From an uncultured Roseivirga sp. (lineage in GTDB: Bacteria > Bacteroidota > Bacteroidia > Cytophagales > Cyclobacteriaceae): a stretch of 64,000 bases of DNA. The stretch covers positions 62,001-126,000 of the forward strand of contig CANLOY010000008.1 of the NCBI GenBank assembly GCA_947493005.1, written 5' to 3'. The notes under the pieces are model-generated. The model had not been told where the DNA came from. It saw only the letters and a program-made list of their open reading frames with translations, and did not search any database. The position numbers and the translations under genes were made by a program. Shown piece after piece: positions 46,095-55,420 of this stretch. Numbering within the stretch: the first letter of the stretch is position 1; each line of letters opens with the position of its first letter.

Positions 46095-46754
46095 ATGAAA
46101 AAGAACTGGTGGAAAATACTAGCCATAGCTCTGCTAATCTACACCATACTTGCTGGAATGTTACTTGATGTTCCTAGGTTAAGCATTCTCAATGAAACCA
46201 TTCGAAACCAGCATTTCCATGTAACCATGTGGTTTGGTATGATCATATTACTTACTGGGTCTATGGTCTATGCCATTAAGTACCTGAGTTCTGGCAATCT
46301 GGATTTTGACGACAAATCGATAGCCTTAGCAAACTCAGGTATTCTATTTGGAGTGCTTGGTCTTGTTACAGGAATGCTATGGGCAAAATATGCATGGGGC
46401 GATTGGTGGAGTGGTGATCCAAAGCAAAATTCTGCGGCAATTTGTCTCTTGATCTATTTCGCATATCAAATACTCCGAAACTCCCTAACAGACGAACAAC
46501 AAAGAGGCAGGATCAGTGGTGTGTTTAACATTTTCGCATACGCTGCCATGATTCCACTACTCTTTATACTTCCGCGAATGACAGATTCCTTACACCCTGG
46601 AAATGGAGGAAACCCTGGTTTCAACTTTTACGATCTAGATAGTAAGCTTCGGGTAGTTTTTTACCCAGCAGTTATTGGTTGGACTTTACTTGGTGTATGG
46701 ATCGCTGAGTTGAAATTACGTTCCAAAAGAATTACAAGAGCATTAGAAGATTAA
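46095..46754 (+). CDS. ccmC: Cytochrome c biogenesis protein CcmC (heme handling)
   Basis: The 219-residue protein has six membrane segments and the tryptophan-rich WWD motif KYAWGDWWSGDPKQN between the third and fourth. CcmC attaches heme to CcmE together with CcmD. It lies 76 bases after ccmB and four bases before the small CcmD-like gene, in line with the whole ccmBCDEF operon. Confidence 0.93.
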   Translation: MKKNWWKILAIALLIYTILAGMLLDVPRLSILNETIRNQHFHVTMWFGMIILLTGSMVYAIKYLSSGNLDFDDKSIALANSGILFGVLGLVTGMLWAKYAWGDWWSGDPKQNSAAICLLIYFAYQILRNSLTDEQQRGRISGVFNIFAYAAMIPLLFILPRMTDSLHPGNGGNPGFNFYDLDSKLRVVFYPAVIGWTLLGVWIAELKLRSKRITRALED

Positions 46755-46757
46755 CTT

Positions 46758-47042
46758 ATGAAAAGAGTTCTAACGATAACCCTATTTCTAATTTTCAACC
46801 TTGCAGCTTTCTCTCAGGAATTGGACAGCTTGAAAACAGGTGAAAAATATTCAATTACTGACGCTGATTACAATAACGATTCCGTAGAAATGGCAGATTT
46901 CATGCGATCAAATGGAAAGATATATGTAGTTGTCGGTGTAATACTTATCATTTTTACCGGCCTGATTGTTTACACCATTTCAATCGACAGAAAAATCTCT
47001 AAAATAGAACGAGAGGTTTTTAAGGAAAAGGTTAATTCTTAG
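46758..47042 (+). CDS. ccmD: CcmD-like small membrane protein
   Basis: This 94-residue protein has a signal-like N-terminus (RVLTITLFLIFNLAAFS), a short acidic part, and one membrane helix (IYVVVGVILIIFTGLIVYT) followed by a basic/charged tail (IDRKISKIEREV). This single-helix layout and the position between ccmC and ccmE mark it as CcmD. CcmD stabilises the CcmC-CcmE-heme complex. The sequence itself is weakly conserved and the call leans on gene order. Confidence 0.8.
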   Translation: MKRVLTITLFLIFNLAAFSQELDSLKTGEKYSITDADYNNDSVEMADFMRSNGKIYVVVGVILIIFTGLIVYTISIDRKISKIEREVFKEKVNS

Positions 47043-47054
47043 GCCTTTGTGTCT

Positions 47055-47062
47055 TACTTTTG
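47055..47062 (+). promoter_or_regulatory. Possible -7 box upstream of ccmE
   Basis: TACTTTTG matches TAnnTTTG and lies 26 bases before the ccmE ATG. No -33 element is found at 18-20 bases. It may be an internal promoter or chance. Confidence 0.2.
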
Positions 47063-47088
47063 ATTTCGAAATGTAAAGTGAAGAGGTT

Positions 47089-47487
47089 ATGAAAAAGTCA
47101 AGTCTAATAGGCATCATTGTTATTGCCATAGCAATTGCAGTGATTGTCTCTACTTCAAGCAGTGCCAGTTCTTATGTTACTTTCGATGAAGCTTATGCAA
47201 TGTCAGAAACTGGCAAGGAGAGCACCATCCATGTGGTTGGTGAATTAAAGAAAAATAGTGCAGGTCAAATTGTTGGTGTGAAACCAAGTGAAGACAGGCT
47301 AACGGTTGAGTTCATCCTCGTTGATGACAACCAAAAAGAACAAACGGTATTCCTTAACAGTCCAATGCCTTCGGATTTGATGAACTCTGATAAGGTAGTA
47401 GTAATAGGAGGATATAAGAACGATCGTTTCATGGCGGACAAGGTTTTGCTGAAATGCCCTTCTAAGTACGAAGAGACAACGCTTTAA
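47089..47487 (+). CDS. ccmE: Cytochrome c maturation protein E, cysteine (CxxxY) type
   Basis: The 132-residue protein has an N-terminal membrane anchor (GIIVIAIAIAVIVS) and an OB-fold body (VVGELKK, VEFILVDDN, VVVIGGY). At the heme-binding place it has LLKCPSKYEE, with Cys123 and Tyr127, instead of the HxxxY of E. coli CcmE. Cysteine-type CcmE is known from sulfate reducers and archaea. It accepts heme from CcmC and passes it to CcmF. It is shorter than the E. coli protein, mainly at the C-terminal tail. Confidence 0.92.
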   Translation: MKKSSLIGIIVIAIAIAVIVSTSSSASSYVTFDEAYAMSETGKESTIHVVGELKKNSAGQIVGVKPSEDRLTVEFILVDDNQKEQTVFLNSPMPSDLMNSDKVVVIGGYKNDRFMADKVLLKCPSKYEETTL

Positions 47488-47520
47488 TAAGCCTTTCTTA
47501 AAATATAAACCTCAAAGATT

Positions 47521-50082
47521 TTGGAGGACCAAACAATTCACCTTGGTATTGGAAATGCTGGACACATATTTGTCATCATTTCATTTGTAACATCAATACT
47601 GGCAACCTTTGCTTATGGTAAAGCAGCATTGAACAATGAATTAGGAAAGGATTCCTGGGTTAGTTTCGGCAGAAGGGTTTTTATAGCACATGGTGTGGCC
47701 GTTATTGCTACAGCCGTAACACTTTTTCTGATTATTTACTTCCACTACTTTGAATACCACTATGCTTGGAGTCATTCTTCTCTAAATCTGGCTGTGCACT
47801 ATATGATAGCTTGCTTTTGGGAAGGTCAAGAAGGTAGTTTTCTAATATGGACACTCTGGAATGCATTACTTGGTTTTGTACTGATAAAGACCAACAAAAA
47901 GTGGGAAGCTCCTGTGATGACCGTCTTCTCAATGGTTCAGGCATTTCTTACTTCAATGATTTTAGGGGTAGTGTTCTTTGGAGAATTCAAGCTGGGCAGT
48001 TCTCCTTTTATTCTTCTCAGGGATGTTATTGAAGATCCCAGGTTCTTAATTAACCCCAACTTCGTACCTAGTGACGGAACAGGGCTAAATCCATTACTCC
48101 AAAACTACTGGATGGTTATACACCCACCAATGACCTTTCTGGGCTTTTCTCTTACTCTTGTGCCATTCTCATTCTGTATAGCTGGCTTATGGAGAAAAGA
48201 TTTTAAAGATTGGATAAGGCCTGCCCTCCCATGGACAATATTTGGTGGAGTAATTCTGGGAACTGCAATTATAATGGGAGGATATTGGGCCTATGAAACG
48301 CTCAACTTTGGGGGCTATTGGAATTGGGACCCTGTAGAAAATGCTGTTTATGTGCCATGGCTTATTCTAATCGCCAGTATGCATACAATGATAGTTTTTA
48401 AAAAGAGTGAAACTGCTTTGAAAACATCAATCGTATTGGTCATTGCAACATTCATATTGATCTTATACGCCACATTCCTCACAAGAAGTGGAATTTTAGG
48501 AAATACTTCCGTTCACTCATTTACCGATCTTGGCCTTTCTGGACAATTGCTGATCTATCTATTATTCTTTCTAATTGGTAGTATAGCATTAGCAGCATCA
48601 GTTTGGAAAAGAATACCGACTTCAGATAAAGAAGCTTCTACTTATTCAAGAGAATTCTGGATTTTTATTGGAGCACTCACCTTGTGTTTGATGTCTTTTC
48701 AAGTATTAGTGCCAACCTCTTTTCCGGTAATCAACAAAATTATAGAGTTTTTCGGAGGTCTGTCCTCATTAGCTCCACCAACAAATCAAGTTGAGTTTTA
48801 CTCTCAATGGCAACTATGGTTTGGAATAGCAATAGCTTTATTGTCGGGAACAGGTCAGTTTTTCTTCTGGAAAAAGATGGACAAGGAAAAACTTAAGTCG
48901 GCTATATCCTTTCCGATTTTAATTTCACTTGTATTGTCCGCTATCATATTCACTACTACTAAAATTTTTGATCCTATTTACATAGTTATTCTGGTAGCAG
49001 GGGTTTACTCCATTGTGTCCAACACATATATTCTGGTTAGTCTATTTAAAAGTAAAAGCTATAAGCTTACAGGTGGTTCTATTGCACATATTGGAATAGC
49101 TATGATGCTCATTGGTATTATGTTTTCAGAGGGTTATTCCAAGGTAATATCAGTAAATACAACCAAGATAAGCAACGAGTTCACAGAAGAACAGAATACA
49201 AACAATGTTGTACTATTTCTTCAAACCAAGAAGAACATGGGTGGTTACGAACTACTTTACAGAGGAGAAGGTATGAGTGCTCAAGGTATTCCCGGCTATG
49301 TGAAGAAATCCTATCTTGATCCAACACCAAACCCGCATTACAAGGTTGCCATACAACCAATTATAAAAGATGGCAAAACTTATGCTCAGGAAGGTGACAC
49401 TTTGTATTTCCGAACTCCGGAAAATACATATCACGAAATTAAATACACTTCTGTGAGAACAGGCAAAAGCTTCACACTATATCCTCGCACTCAAGTAAAC
49501 AATGACATGGGAGGCCAAACTCTGGTTTCTCCAGATATTAAAAAACAGTGGAACCGAGACCTCTATACGTTTGTAGCCTTACAACATGACTTTGAGGATG
49601 AGTTTACGGATTGGAATGAAAAGGAAATTATAAAGCTGGACTCTATTGGACAACGATTCTTTATTAATGATTATGTAGCTCAGTATAACGGTCTGGAAAA
49701 AGTACATGCTGTTAATTTCATAGAACTAGGACCAAATGATATTGCCATAAGGGCAAACATCACTGTTTTTGCAGAAGAGGGTGAAAAGTATAAGCTTAGA
49801 CCACAGTTTATAATTCAGAAACAAAATATTGTAGCCCGACCACCTGTGTTAAATCAGGAAATAGCCTCAAGAGTGACTTTGGAAAATATAGACCCTGATA
49901 ATGGTTCCATTAGCTTAGCCATAGAAACTTCAAGAACAGATTGGGTCATTCTGCAGGCCATAGAAAAGCCACACATAAACATTCTCTGGATCGGTACAAT
50001 CATAATGATCATAGGCTTCATTATTGCTACCAGAAGAAGATATTCAGAGTTTGTTAAAATGAGAGATAAGGGGTTTGCATAA
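47521..50082 (+). CDS. ccmF: Cytochrome c heme lyase CcmF
   Basis: The 853-residue multi-spanning protein has the WWD-type motif GGYWNWDPVENAVYVPWL, conserved NYWMVIHPPMTFLGF and FLTRSGIL, and a large periplasmic part (about residues 540-810) before the final membrane helix. CcmF takes heme from CcmE and attaches it to apocytochrome c. It is longer than E. coli CcmF (about 650 residues). The start is TTG, since upstream in frame only ATT and then TAA occur within five codons. ccmG and ccmH were not found downstream. Confidence 0.93.
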   Translation: MEDQTIHLGIGNAGHIFVIISFVTSILATFAYGKAALNNELGKDSWVSFGRRVFIAHGVAVIATAVTLFLIIYFHYFEYHYAWSHSSLNLAVHYMIACFWEGQEGSFLIWTLWNALLGFVLIKTNKKWEAPVMTVFSMVQAFLTSMILGVVFFGEFKLGSSPFILLRDVIEDPRFLINPNFVPSDGTGLNPLLQNYWMVIHPPMTFLGFSLTLVPFSFCIAGLWRKDFKDWIRPALPWTIFGGVILGTAIIMGGYWAYETLNFGGYWNWDPVENAVYVPWLILIASMHTMIVFKKSETALKTSIVLVIATFILILYATFLTRSGILGNTSVHSFTDLGLSGQLLIYLLFFLIGSIALAASVWKRIPTSDKEASTYSREFWIFIGALTLCLMSFQVLVPTSFPVINKIIEFFGGLSSLAPPTNQVEFYSQWQLWFGIAIALLSGTGQFFFWKKMDKEKLKSAISFPILISLVLSAIIFTTTKIFDPIYIVILVAGVYSIVSNTYILVSLFKSKSYKLTGGSIAHIGIAMMLIGIMFSEGYSKVISVNTTKISNEFTEEQNTNNVVLFLQTKKNMGGYELLYRGEGMSAQGIPGYVKKSYLDPTPNPHYKVAIQPIIKDGKTYAQEGDTLYFRTPENTYHEIKYTSVRTGKSFTLYPRTQVNNDMGGQTLVSPDIKKQWNRDLYTFVALQHDFEDEFTDWNEKEIIKLDSIGQRFFINDYVAQYNGLEKVHAVNFIELGPNDIAIRANITVFAEEGEKYKLRPQFIIQKQNIVARPPVLNQEIASRVTLENIDPDNGSISLAIETSRTDWVILQAIEKPHINILWIGTIIMIIGFIIATRRRYSEFVKMRDKGFA

Positions 50083-50139
50083 AGTCAATTTTCGTTCTCT
50101 CCTATTTTGGCTAATTTGAGTGGAAGCAAAACCACTTAA

Positions 50140-51429
50140 ATGAACAATCGCAGATCATTCTTACGTAAAACTTTTCTAACGGCAGGCACATTATCCATTG
50201 GCTCACTTTTTAATAAAACACTAGCCGAAGACATTTCGAATGCTTTTAAAGAACTGAACCAATTAGACCCTCTTGCCGCTTCTGAAAACGAAGACCTATG
50301 GGCAAGAATTCAGCAAGCCTATACTACCTCTTCCTCTATCATTAACCTTAATAATGGAGGAGTTAGTCCTCAGCCCAAGGTAGTTCAAGATGCTGCTAAT
50401 CGTTACTATGCCTACAGCAATGAAGCACCTTCGTACTACATGTGGAGAATTCTGGATCAGGGACGCGAGCCTCTTAGAGCCAAACTTGCTGACCTTGCAG
50501 GGGTAAGTCCTGATGAAATTGCCATTAACAGAAATACCACTGAAGCCATTAACACAGTGATTTTCGGTCTTGATTTAAAGGCTGGAGATGAAGTGGTACT
50601 CACCAAATATGATTACCCAAATATGATCAATGCCTGGAAACAAAGAGAGAGGCGAGATGGTATTAAGCTAGTCTGGCTCGACTTTGATATACCTATGGAA
50701 AGTAATACAGAAGTTATCTCTAAGTTTCGACAAGCTATTACACCTCGAACAAGAGTTTTCCATATCACACAAATGATTAACTGGACTGGTCACATAATGC
50801 CAGCAAAACAACTATGTGCTATGGCGAGAGAGAATGGAATCTTATCTGTTGTAGATGGAGCTCATACCTTTGGACACCTTAATTTCAAAGTGTCTGATTT
50901 AGGCTGTGACTTTTTTGGAACGAGCCTGCATAAATGGCTGTGTGCCCCATTTGGTACAGGCATGCTCTATATACGAAAAGGAAAGATCAAAGACGTATGG
51001 CCGCTTCTAGCCTCCCCTGAGACACAAACCGATAACATCAGAAAGTTTGAGAATATTGGTACACGTTCATTTGCCACAGAACAAGCAATAGGTTCAGCAA
51101 TTGATTTTCACAATGCCATTGGAATTGAAAGAAAGGAAGCCCGACTTAAATATCTGAAAGCTTATTGGGTAAATAAGGTGAAAGGATTAGACAAAGTAAA
51201 ATTCTACACGAGTACTTCACCAGAATTAAGCGGAGCACTTTTCAATTTTGGTATTGAAGGAATGGATGCCGGTCCGGTCCATAATTTTTTGTTCAGGAAC
51301 TATAAAATCCATACTAGTCCCATTAAGTGGGAAAATGTCAATGGTCCAAGAATAACTCCACATGTATATACGAAGAAGTATGATTTGGATCGGTTGGTAG
51401 AAGCTATTCACGAACTTTCAAAAGCATAA
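50140..51429 (+). CDS. Class V PLP-dependent aminotransferase with a Tat signal
   Basis: The 429-residue protein starts with a twin-arginine signal (NNRRSFLRKTFLTAG, then a hydrophobic stretch). An isopenicillin N epimerase-like class V fold follows: INLNNGGVSPQP, INRNTTEAINTVIFG, VVDGAHTFGHL and the PLP lysine in FFGTSLHKWLCAPFGTGML. Such enzymes perform aminotransfer, epimerisation or desulfuration. Export of a folded PLP enzyme by Tat fits the signal because cofactor loading takes place in the cytoplasm. The substrate is unknown. It is not clearly linked to the neighbouring ccmF. Confidence 0.85.
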   Translation: MNNRRSFLRKTFLTAGTLSIGSLFNKTLAEDISNAFKELNQLDPLAASENEDLWARIQQAYTTSSSIINLNNGGVSPQPKVVQDAANRYYAYSNEAPSYYMWRILDQGREPLRAKLADLAGVSPDEIAINRNTTEAINTVIFGLDLKAGDEVVLTKYDYPNMINAWKQRERRDGIKLVWLDFDIPMESNTEVISKFRQAITPRTRVFHITQMINWTGHIMPAKQLCAMARENGILSVVDGAHTFGHLNFKVSDLGCDFFGTSLHKWLCAPFGTGMLYIRKGKIKDVWPLLASPETQTDNIRKFENIGTRSFATEQAIGSAIDFHNAIGIERKEARLKYLKAYWVNKVKGLDKVKFYTSTSPELSGALFNFGIEGMDAGPVHNFLFRNYKIHTSPIKWENVNGPRITPHVYTKKYDLDRLVEAIHELSKA

Positions 51430-51451
51430 AAAGGATTATCTTTCCATCCAA

Positions 51452-52237
51452 ATGAGCAGAATTAGGATAGCCATTCTGGGAACGGGTAACGTGGCATGGC
51501 ATTTATCAAGAACATTGGAAAATGCCGGGCACTTGATTACTCATATCTATGATCGAGATATCTCTAAGGCAAAGAAATTTGCATTAGATTACTTTAATGC
51601 CTCTGTAGGAGATTCCACAGACCTATATGCCGTTGATGCAAATCTTTTTGTTATGGCCATCAGTGACGATGCTATCGAAGATGTTGCACAGCAATTGAGG
51701 TTACCTAAGGACTCAATTCTTGTTCACACGTCTGGAACCGTACCAATGAATGCTCTTGGCTATGCGCAAACACAAAACATAGGAGTTTTTTACCCAGTTC
51801 AAACTTTCAGTAAAGGCAAATCAACAGATTTTTCAACCATTCCTATCTGTATAGAGGGAGATTCCGAGTCGACTACCAATTTATTGTCAGATGTTGCCAG
51901 TGATATAAGTAGCACTGTAAAGGTATTGAACAGTCAGCAGCGCAAGGTAATTCATCTGGCAGCTGTTTTTGCTTGCAACTTTACCAACCACCTATTTAGT
52001 ATTTCAAAAAACATACTAGAGGAAAACGATCTGGGTTTCAACCTCTTAAAACCCTTGATTGTAGAAACACTTAACAAGTCTTTTGATTTAGGTCCTGAAA
52101 ATGCCCAAACAGGCCCGGCAAAAAGAGGAGATATGGAAACGCTGGATCACCAGTACAATGCACTCAAGAACGATCCAGAATTGGCAGAAATATATCGTCT
52201 ATTTTCTCAGCATATTATTGATTTCTATCAGAGTTAA
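51452..52237 (+). CDS. Rossmann-like/DUF2520 domain oxidoreductase
   Basis: The 261-residue protein has an NADP-type Rossmann fold (ILGTGNVAWHLSRTLENAGH, then MAISDDAIEDVA, VHTSGTVPM) and a C-terminal helical DUF2520 domain (VIHLAAVFACNFTNHLF, TGPAKRGDMETL). The layout is like pyrroline-carboxylate reductase and ketopantoate reductase relatives. Bacteroidota genomes carry one conserved copy; no function has been shown. It follows the class V enzyme by 22 bases and is probably co-transcribed with it. Confidence 0.85.
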   Translation: MSRIRIAILGTGNVAWHLSRTLENAGHLITHIYDRDISKAKKFALDYFNASVGDSTDLYAVDANLFVMAISDDAIEDVAQQLRLPKDSILVHTSGTVPMNALGYAQTQNIGVFYPVQTFSKGKSTDFSTIPICIEGDSESTTNLLSDVASDISSTVKVLNSQQRKVIHLAAVFACNFTNHLFSISKNILEENDLGFNLLKPLIVETLNKSFDLGPENAQTGPAKRGDMETLDHQYNALKNDPELAEIYRLFSQHIIDFYQS

Positions 52238-52292
52238 AGCAGAGTTGTAAAGGAACAAATCAACCCGAATAGAATTATTGCATAGTAAACTG

Positions 52293-52323
52293 TTCGGTTA
52301 AAATACAAACAGGTTTAGCTTTG
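52293..52323 (+). promoter_or_regulatory. Promoter upstream of the UbiA-type gene
   Basis: TTCG (52293-52296, one mismatch to TTTG), a 19-base spacer and TAGCTTTG (52316-52323, full match) lie 17 bases before the ATG at 52341. The same TTCG-N19-TAGnTTTG arrangement occurs before purH. Confidence 0.5.
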
Positions 52324-52340
52324 TATCGTACATATCAGCA

Positions 52341-53201
52341 ATGCAACGCTCAAAGGTTCTAAAACCTTCCTTTTTCTTTAACTACTTAAAACTTATAAGA
52401 GGGATTAACCTCTTCATGGTTGCACTTACACAATATTTAACTGCCATTTTTCTCATTGGAGGTTCTGAGAGCTGGTATCAAATATTAACAGACAAAGGAT
52501 TTTTCCTACTTGTTTCTTCAACTGTAATGATTACAGGGGCTGGATATTTAATCAATGATTACTATGATGTAAAAATTGATCTGGTGAATAAGCCTAATAG
52601 GGTAATCGTAGGTAAAGATTTAAAAAGAAGATGGGTAATTGCTGGTCATACTGGTTTGAACTTATTAGCAGTAATCATAGGTTTCAAACTCTCTATTTAT
52701 ATCGGCCTAATTAATTTTTCAGCCTCATTTCTACTTTGGCTCTACTCCAACCAGTTGAAAAGACTGCCCTTTATTGGAAACTTTGTAGTGGCACTGTTAA
52801 CTGCGACCACCCTGATTCTTGTAAGTGAGTACTTTGGTGACAAGCATTATCTAATTCTATGCTATGCAGTCTTTGCTGGTTTTATTACCCTAATAAGAGA
52901 AATCATTAAAGACATGGAAGATATGAAGGGAGATGAGCGGTTTGGTTGCAAAACCTTGCCAATTGCCATCGGTATTAAAAAAACCAAGGGCCTTATCTAC
53001 TTAATTGCCATTATATTTCTAATCACAGTTTTTTTTATGATTAGTCACATCTCAATGATTCTACCCATAACGCTAACCGTTGTACTTATTTTTCTGATCT
53101 TTGGGGTTTTCAAAGCCGATACTATAAAGGCATATAATCGGCTGAGTACTTTAAGTAAACTGATTATGCTTTTAGGAGTAATCAGTATGATCTGGATATG
53201 A
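52341..53201 (+). CDS. UbiA family prenyltransferase (geranylgeranylglycerol-phosphate synthase-like)
   Basis: The 286-residue membrane protein has about eight to nine helices and the two aspartate-rich motifs of UbiA enzymes: NDYYDVKIDLVNKPNR (first) and DMEDMKGDERFGCKTLP (second). The N-terminal LIRGINLFMVALTQYL is like that of the digeranylgeranylglyceryl-phosphate synthase branch of UbiA, which Bacteroidota genomes also carry. It would join a polyprenyl diphosphate to an acceptor at the membrane; the acceptor (quinone head, glyceryl phosphate or other) is unknown. It overlaps purN by four bases. Confidence 0.85.
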   Translation: MQRSKVLKPSFFFNYLKLIRGINLFMVALTQYLTAIFLIGGSESWYQILTDKGFFLLVSSTVMITGAGYLINDYYDVKIDLVNKPNRVIVGKDLKRRWVIAGHTGLNLLAVIIGFKLSIYIGLINFSASFLLWLYSNQLKRLPFIGNFVVALLTATTLILVSEYFGDKHYLILCYAVFAGFITLIREIIKDMEDMKGDERFGCKTLPIAIGIKKTKGLIYLIAIIFLITVFFMISHISMILPITLTVVLIFLIFGVFKADTIKAYNRLSTLSKLIMLLGVISMIWI

Positions 53202-53776
53202 GTAAAAAGAGAGTTTCAATTTTCGCTTCCGGAAGCGGATCTAATGCACAAAAGTTCTTCGAGTTTTTTGAGAAAGACAAGGACATTGAGATCGTATCGG
53301 TATTCACCAATAACAAATCTGCCAAAGTAATTGAAAGAGCAAGCAGGTTTGATATTCCCTCTTTCGTTTATAATCGTACATACTGGGAAACTGGGGAGTC
53401 AATAATTGAACTCTTAAAAAAGCAAAATGTAGACTACATAGTACTCGCTGGCTTCATGCTTCTAATACCAGAACAGTTAGTAGAAGCTTATCCCGATAGA
53501 ATTTTCAACATTCATCCTGCTTTGTTACCAAAGTTTGGTGGCCAGGGAATGTATGGTATGAATGTGCATAAAGCAGTAAAGGCAGCCCAGGAAACTGAAT
53601 CTGGTATTACCATTCACTATGTAAATGAAAACTATGATGAAGGCAAAATAATTGCTCAGGTGAAATGCTCTATATTATCAACAGATTCGGCAGAAGAAAT
53701 TGCTAAAAAGGTGCTAAAAGTAGAACACGAAAATTATCCCAAAGTGATTGCCGAAGTAGTTCGAAAATCCATATAA
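53198..53776 (+). CDS. purN: Phosphoribosylglycinamide formyltransferase
   Basis: The 192-residue protein has FASGSGSNAQKFFEFF (phosphate loop), the catalytic region FNIHPALLPKFGGQGMYG and SGITIHYVNENYDEGKII with the key aspartate. Length equals that of E. coli PurN. It formylates glycinamide ribonucleotide with 10-formyl-tetrahydrofolate in purine synthesis. The purH gene follows 38 bases later with its own promoter. Confidence 0.95.
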   Translation: MSKKRVSIFASGSGSNAQKFFEFFEKDKDIEIVSVFTNNKSAKVIERASRFDIPSFVYNRTYWETGESIIELLKKQNVDYIVLAGFMLLIPEQLVEAYPDRIFNIHPALLPKFGGQGMYGMNVHKAVKAAQETESGITIHYVNENYDEGKIIAQVKCSILSTDSAEEIAKKVLKVEHENYPKVIAEVVRKSI

Positions 53777-53790
53777 AATCCCTAGTTTTG
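53760..53790 (+). promoter_or_regulatory. Promoter upstream of purH
   Basis: TTCG (53760-53763, inside the last codons of purN), a 19-base spacer and TAGTTTTG (53783-53790, full TAnnTTTG match) lie 24 bases before the purH ATG. The arrangement is the same as that before the UbiA-type gene. Confidence 0.5.
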
Positions 53791-53814
53791 CGACCTTAGT
53801 TATTACCCTTCAAC

Positions 53815-55344
53815 ATGTCGCAAATAAAAATCAAATCCGCTTTAGTATCAGTATTTTACAAGGATAATCTAGCTCCAATTATTGAGTTGTTAAAAGCCAA
53901 TAATGTTACCATCTACTCTACAGGCGGAACTCAGAAGTTTATTGAAGACCAGGGCGCAGAAGTCATACCCGTTGAAGACCTGACTAGTTACCCTTCCATT
54001 TTTGGTGGTAGGGTAAAGACACTTCACCCAAAGATTTTTGGTGGAATCTTACATAGAAGAGATCATGAAGGCGACCAATCTCAAGCTAAAGAATACGAAA
54101 TACCAGGTATAGACTTAGTAATTGTTGATTTATACCCTTTTGAAGAAACAGTAGCATCAGGTGCCGCAGAACAAGATATCATTGAAAAGATTGATATTGG
54201 TGGTATTTCTTTGATCAGAGCTGCTGCTAAAAACTTTAAAGATGTTCTAATTGTATCTTCAAGAGAGCAATATGCTAAACTTGAAGGTTTGCTTAGAGAT
54301 AAGAATGGCAGCACCGACCTTGCTGATAGAAAGCGTTTTGCTGCCGAGGCTTTTGACATTTCTTCGCATTACGACAGTGCTATCTTCAACTACTTCAATC
54401 AGGATGAAGAATTAGACCGTTTTAAGGTAAGTGAAAGAACAGGTAAGGAACTTCGTTACGGGGAAAACCCTCATCAAAAAGGTCATTTCTATGGTCCATT
54501 GAATGAGCTTTTCGACAAACTGAATGGAAAAGACCTTTCTTACAATAACCTCGTAGACATCGATGCGGCAGTTTCTCTAATTGAAGAGTTTGACTCATCT
54601 GAAACTGCATTTGCAATACTCAAGCATACAAATGCTTGCGGAGTAGCTACGGGAACTGACGTTAAGGAAGCATATTTAAAAGCATTTGCGGCAGATACAG
54701 TGAGTGCGTTTGGAGGGGTCTTAGTTTGCAATCAGCCAATTGATCAAGCCGCTGCTGAAGAACTACACAAACTGTTCTTCGAAGTATTGATTGCTCCATC
54801 ATTTGATAATAGTGCTTTGGAATTACTGAAAGGAAAGAAAAACAGAATTCTGTTAGCAAAAAAACAGGAGCTTTCTACTACCCGTCAATACAAGAGTTTA
54901 TTAAATGGCGTTATCATTCAAGATCGCGATTTGGTAACTGACAAAGCTGAAGATTTCAAATTAGTAACTAAGAAAGATGCTACAGATGCAGAGCGTAGAT
55001 CACTGGTTTTTGCCTCAAAAATCTGTAAGCACACGAAGTCTAATACAATTGTTCTTGCTAGGGAAGGTCAACTTTTAGCTAGTGGTGTCGGACAAACTTC
55101 AAGGGTTGATGCCTTAAAACAAGCAATTGAAAAGGCTAAGGCATTTGGCTTTGAGCTAGAAGGTGCTGTTATGGCATCTGACGCTTTCTTCCCTTTTCCA
55201 GATTGTGTAGAAATTGCCAACGGAGAAGGTATTTCAGCGGTTATTCAACCAGGTGGTTCAATCAAAGATGAATTGTCAATCAATTTCTGCGATGAACATG
55301 ACATGGCGATGGTATTTACCGGAACACGTCATTTCAAACATTAA
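53815..55344 (+). CDS. purH: Bifunctional AICAR transformylase/IMP cyclohydrolase
   Basis: This 509-residue protein has the N-terminal MGS-like cyclohydrolase domain (SVFYKDNL, TGGTQKFIEDQG, GGRVKTLHPKIFGGIL) and the C-terminal transformylase domain with LKHTNACGVATG and FPFPDCVEIA. It catalyses the last two steps to IMP. The full length and key residues are present. A small GC hairpin follows the stop codon, then the rod-shape operon. Confidence 0.97.
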   Translation: MSQIKIKSALVSVFYKDNLAPIIELLKANNVTIYSTGGTQKFIEDQGAEVIPVEDLTSYPSIFGGRVKTLHPKIFGGILHRRDHEGDQSQAKEYEIPGIDLVIVDLYPFEETVASGAAEQDIIEKIDIGGISLIRAAAKNFKDVLIVSSREQYAKLEGLLRDKNGSTDLADRKRFAAEAFDISSHYDSAIFNYFNQDEELDRFKVSERTGKELRYGENPHQKGHFYGPLNELFDKLNGKDLSYNNLVDIDAAVSLIEEFDSSETAFAILKHTNACGVATGTDVKEAYLKAFAADTVSAFGGVLVCNQPIDQAAAEELHKLFFEVLIAPSFDNSALELLKGKKNRILLAKKQELSTTRQYKSLLNGVIIQDRDLVTDKAEDFKLVTKKDATDAERRSLVFASKICKHTKSNTIVLAREGQLLASGVGQTSRVDALKQAIEKAKAFGFELEGAVMASDAFFPFPDCVEIANGEGISAVIQPGGSIKDELSINFCDEHDMAMVFTGTRHFKH

Positions 55345-55345
55345 A

Positions 55346-55358
55346 TGCGCTAAGCGCA
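55346..55358 (+). terminator. Weak hairpin after purH
   Basis: TGCGC and GCGCA form a five-pair stem with a TAA loop, followed by ATATTTT. The stem is short and the T-run is interrupted, so it is at best a weak intrinsic terminator; it starts two bases after the purH stop. Confidence 0.35.
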
Positions 55359-55420
55359 ATATTTTATAAGTATTTAATTACTTTAGTTCTTTAATTTAAA
55401 ACGCAAGGAGACTGGCTTAA

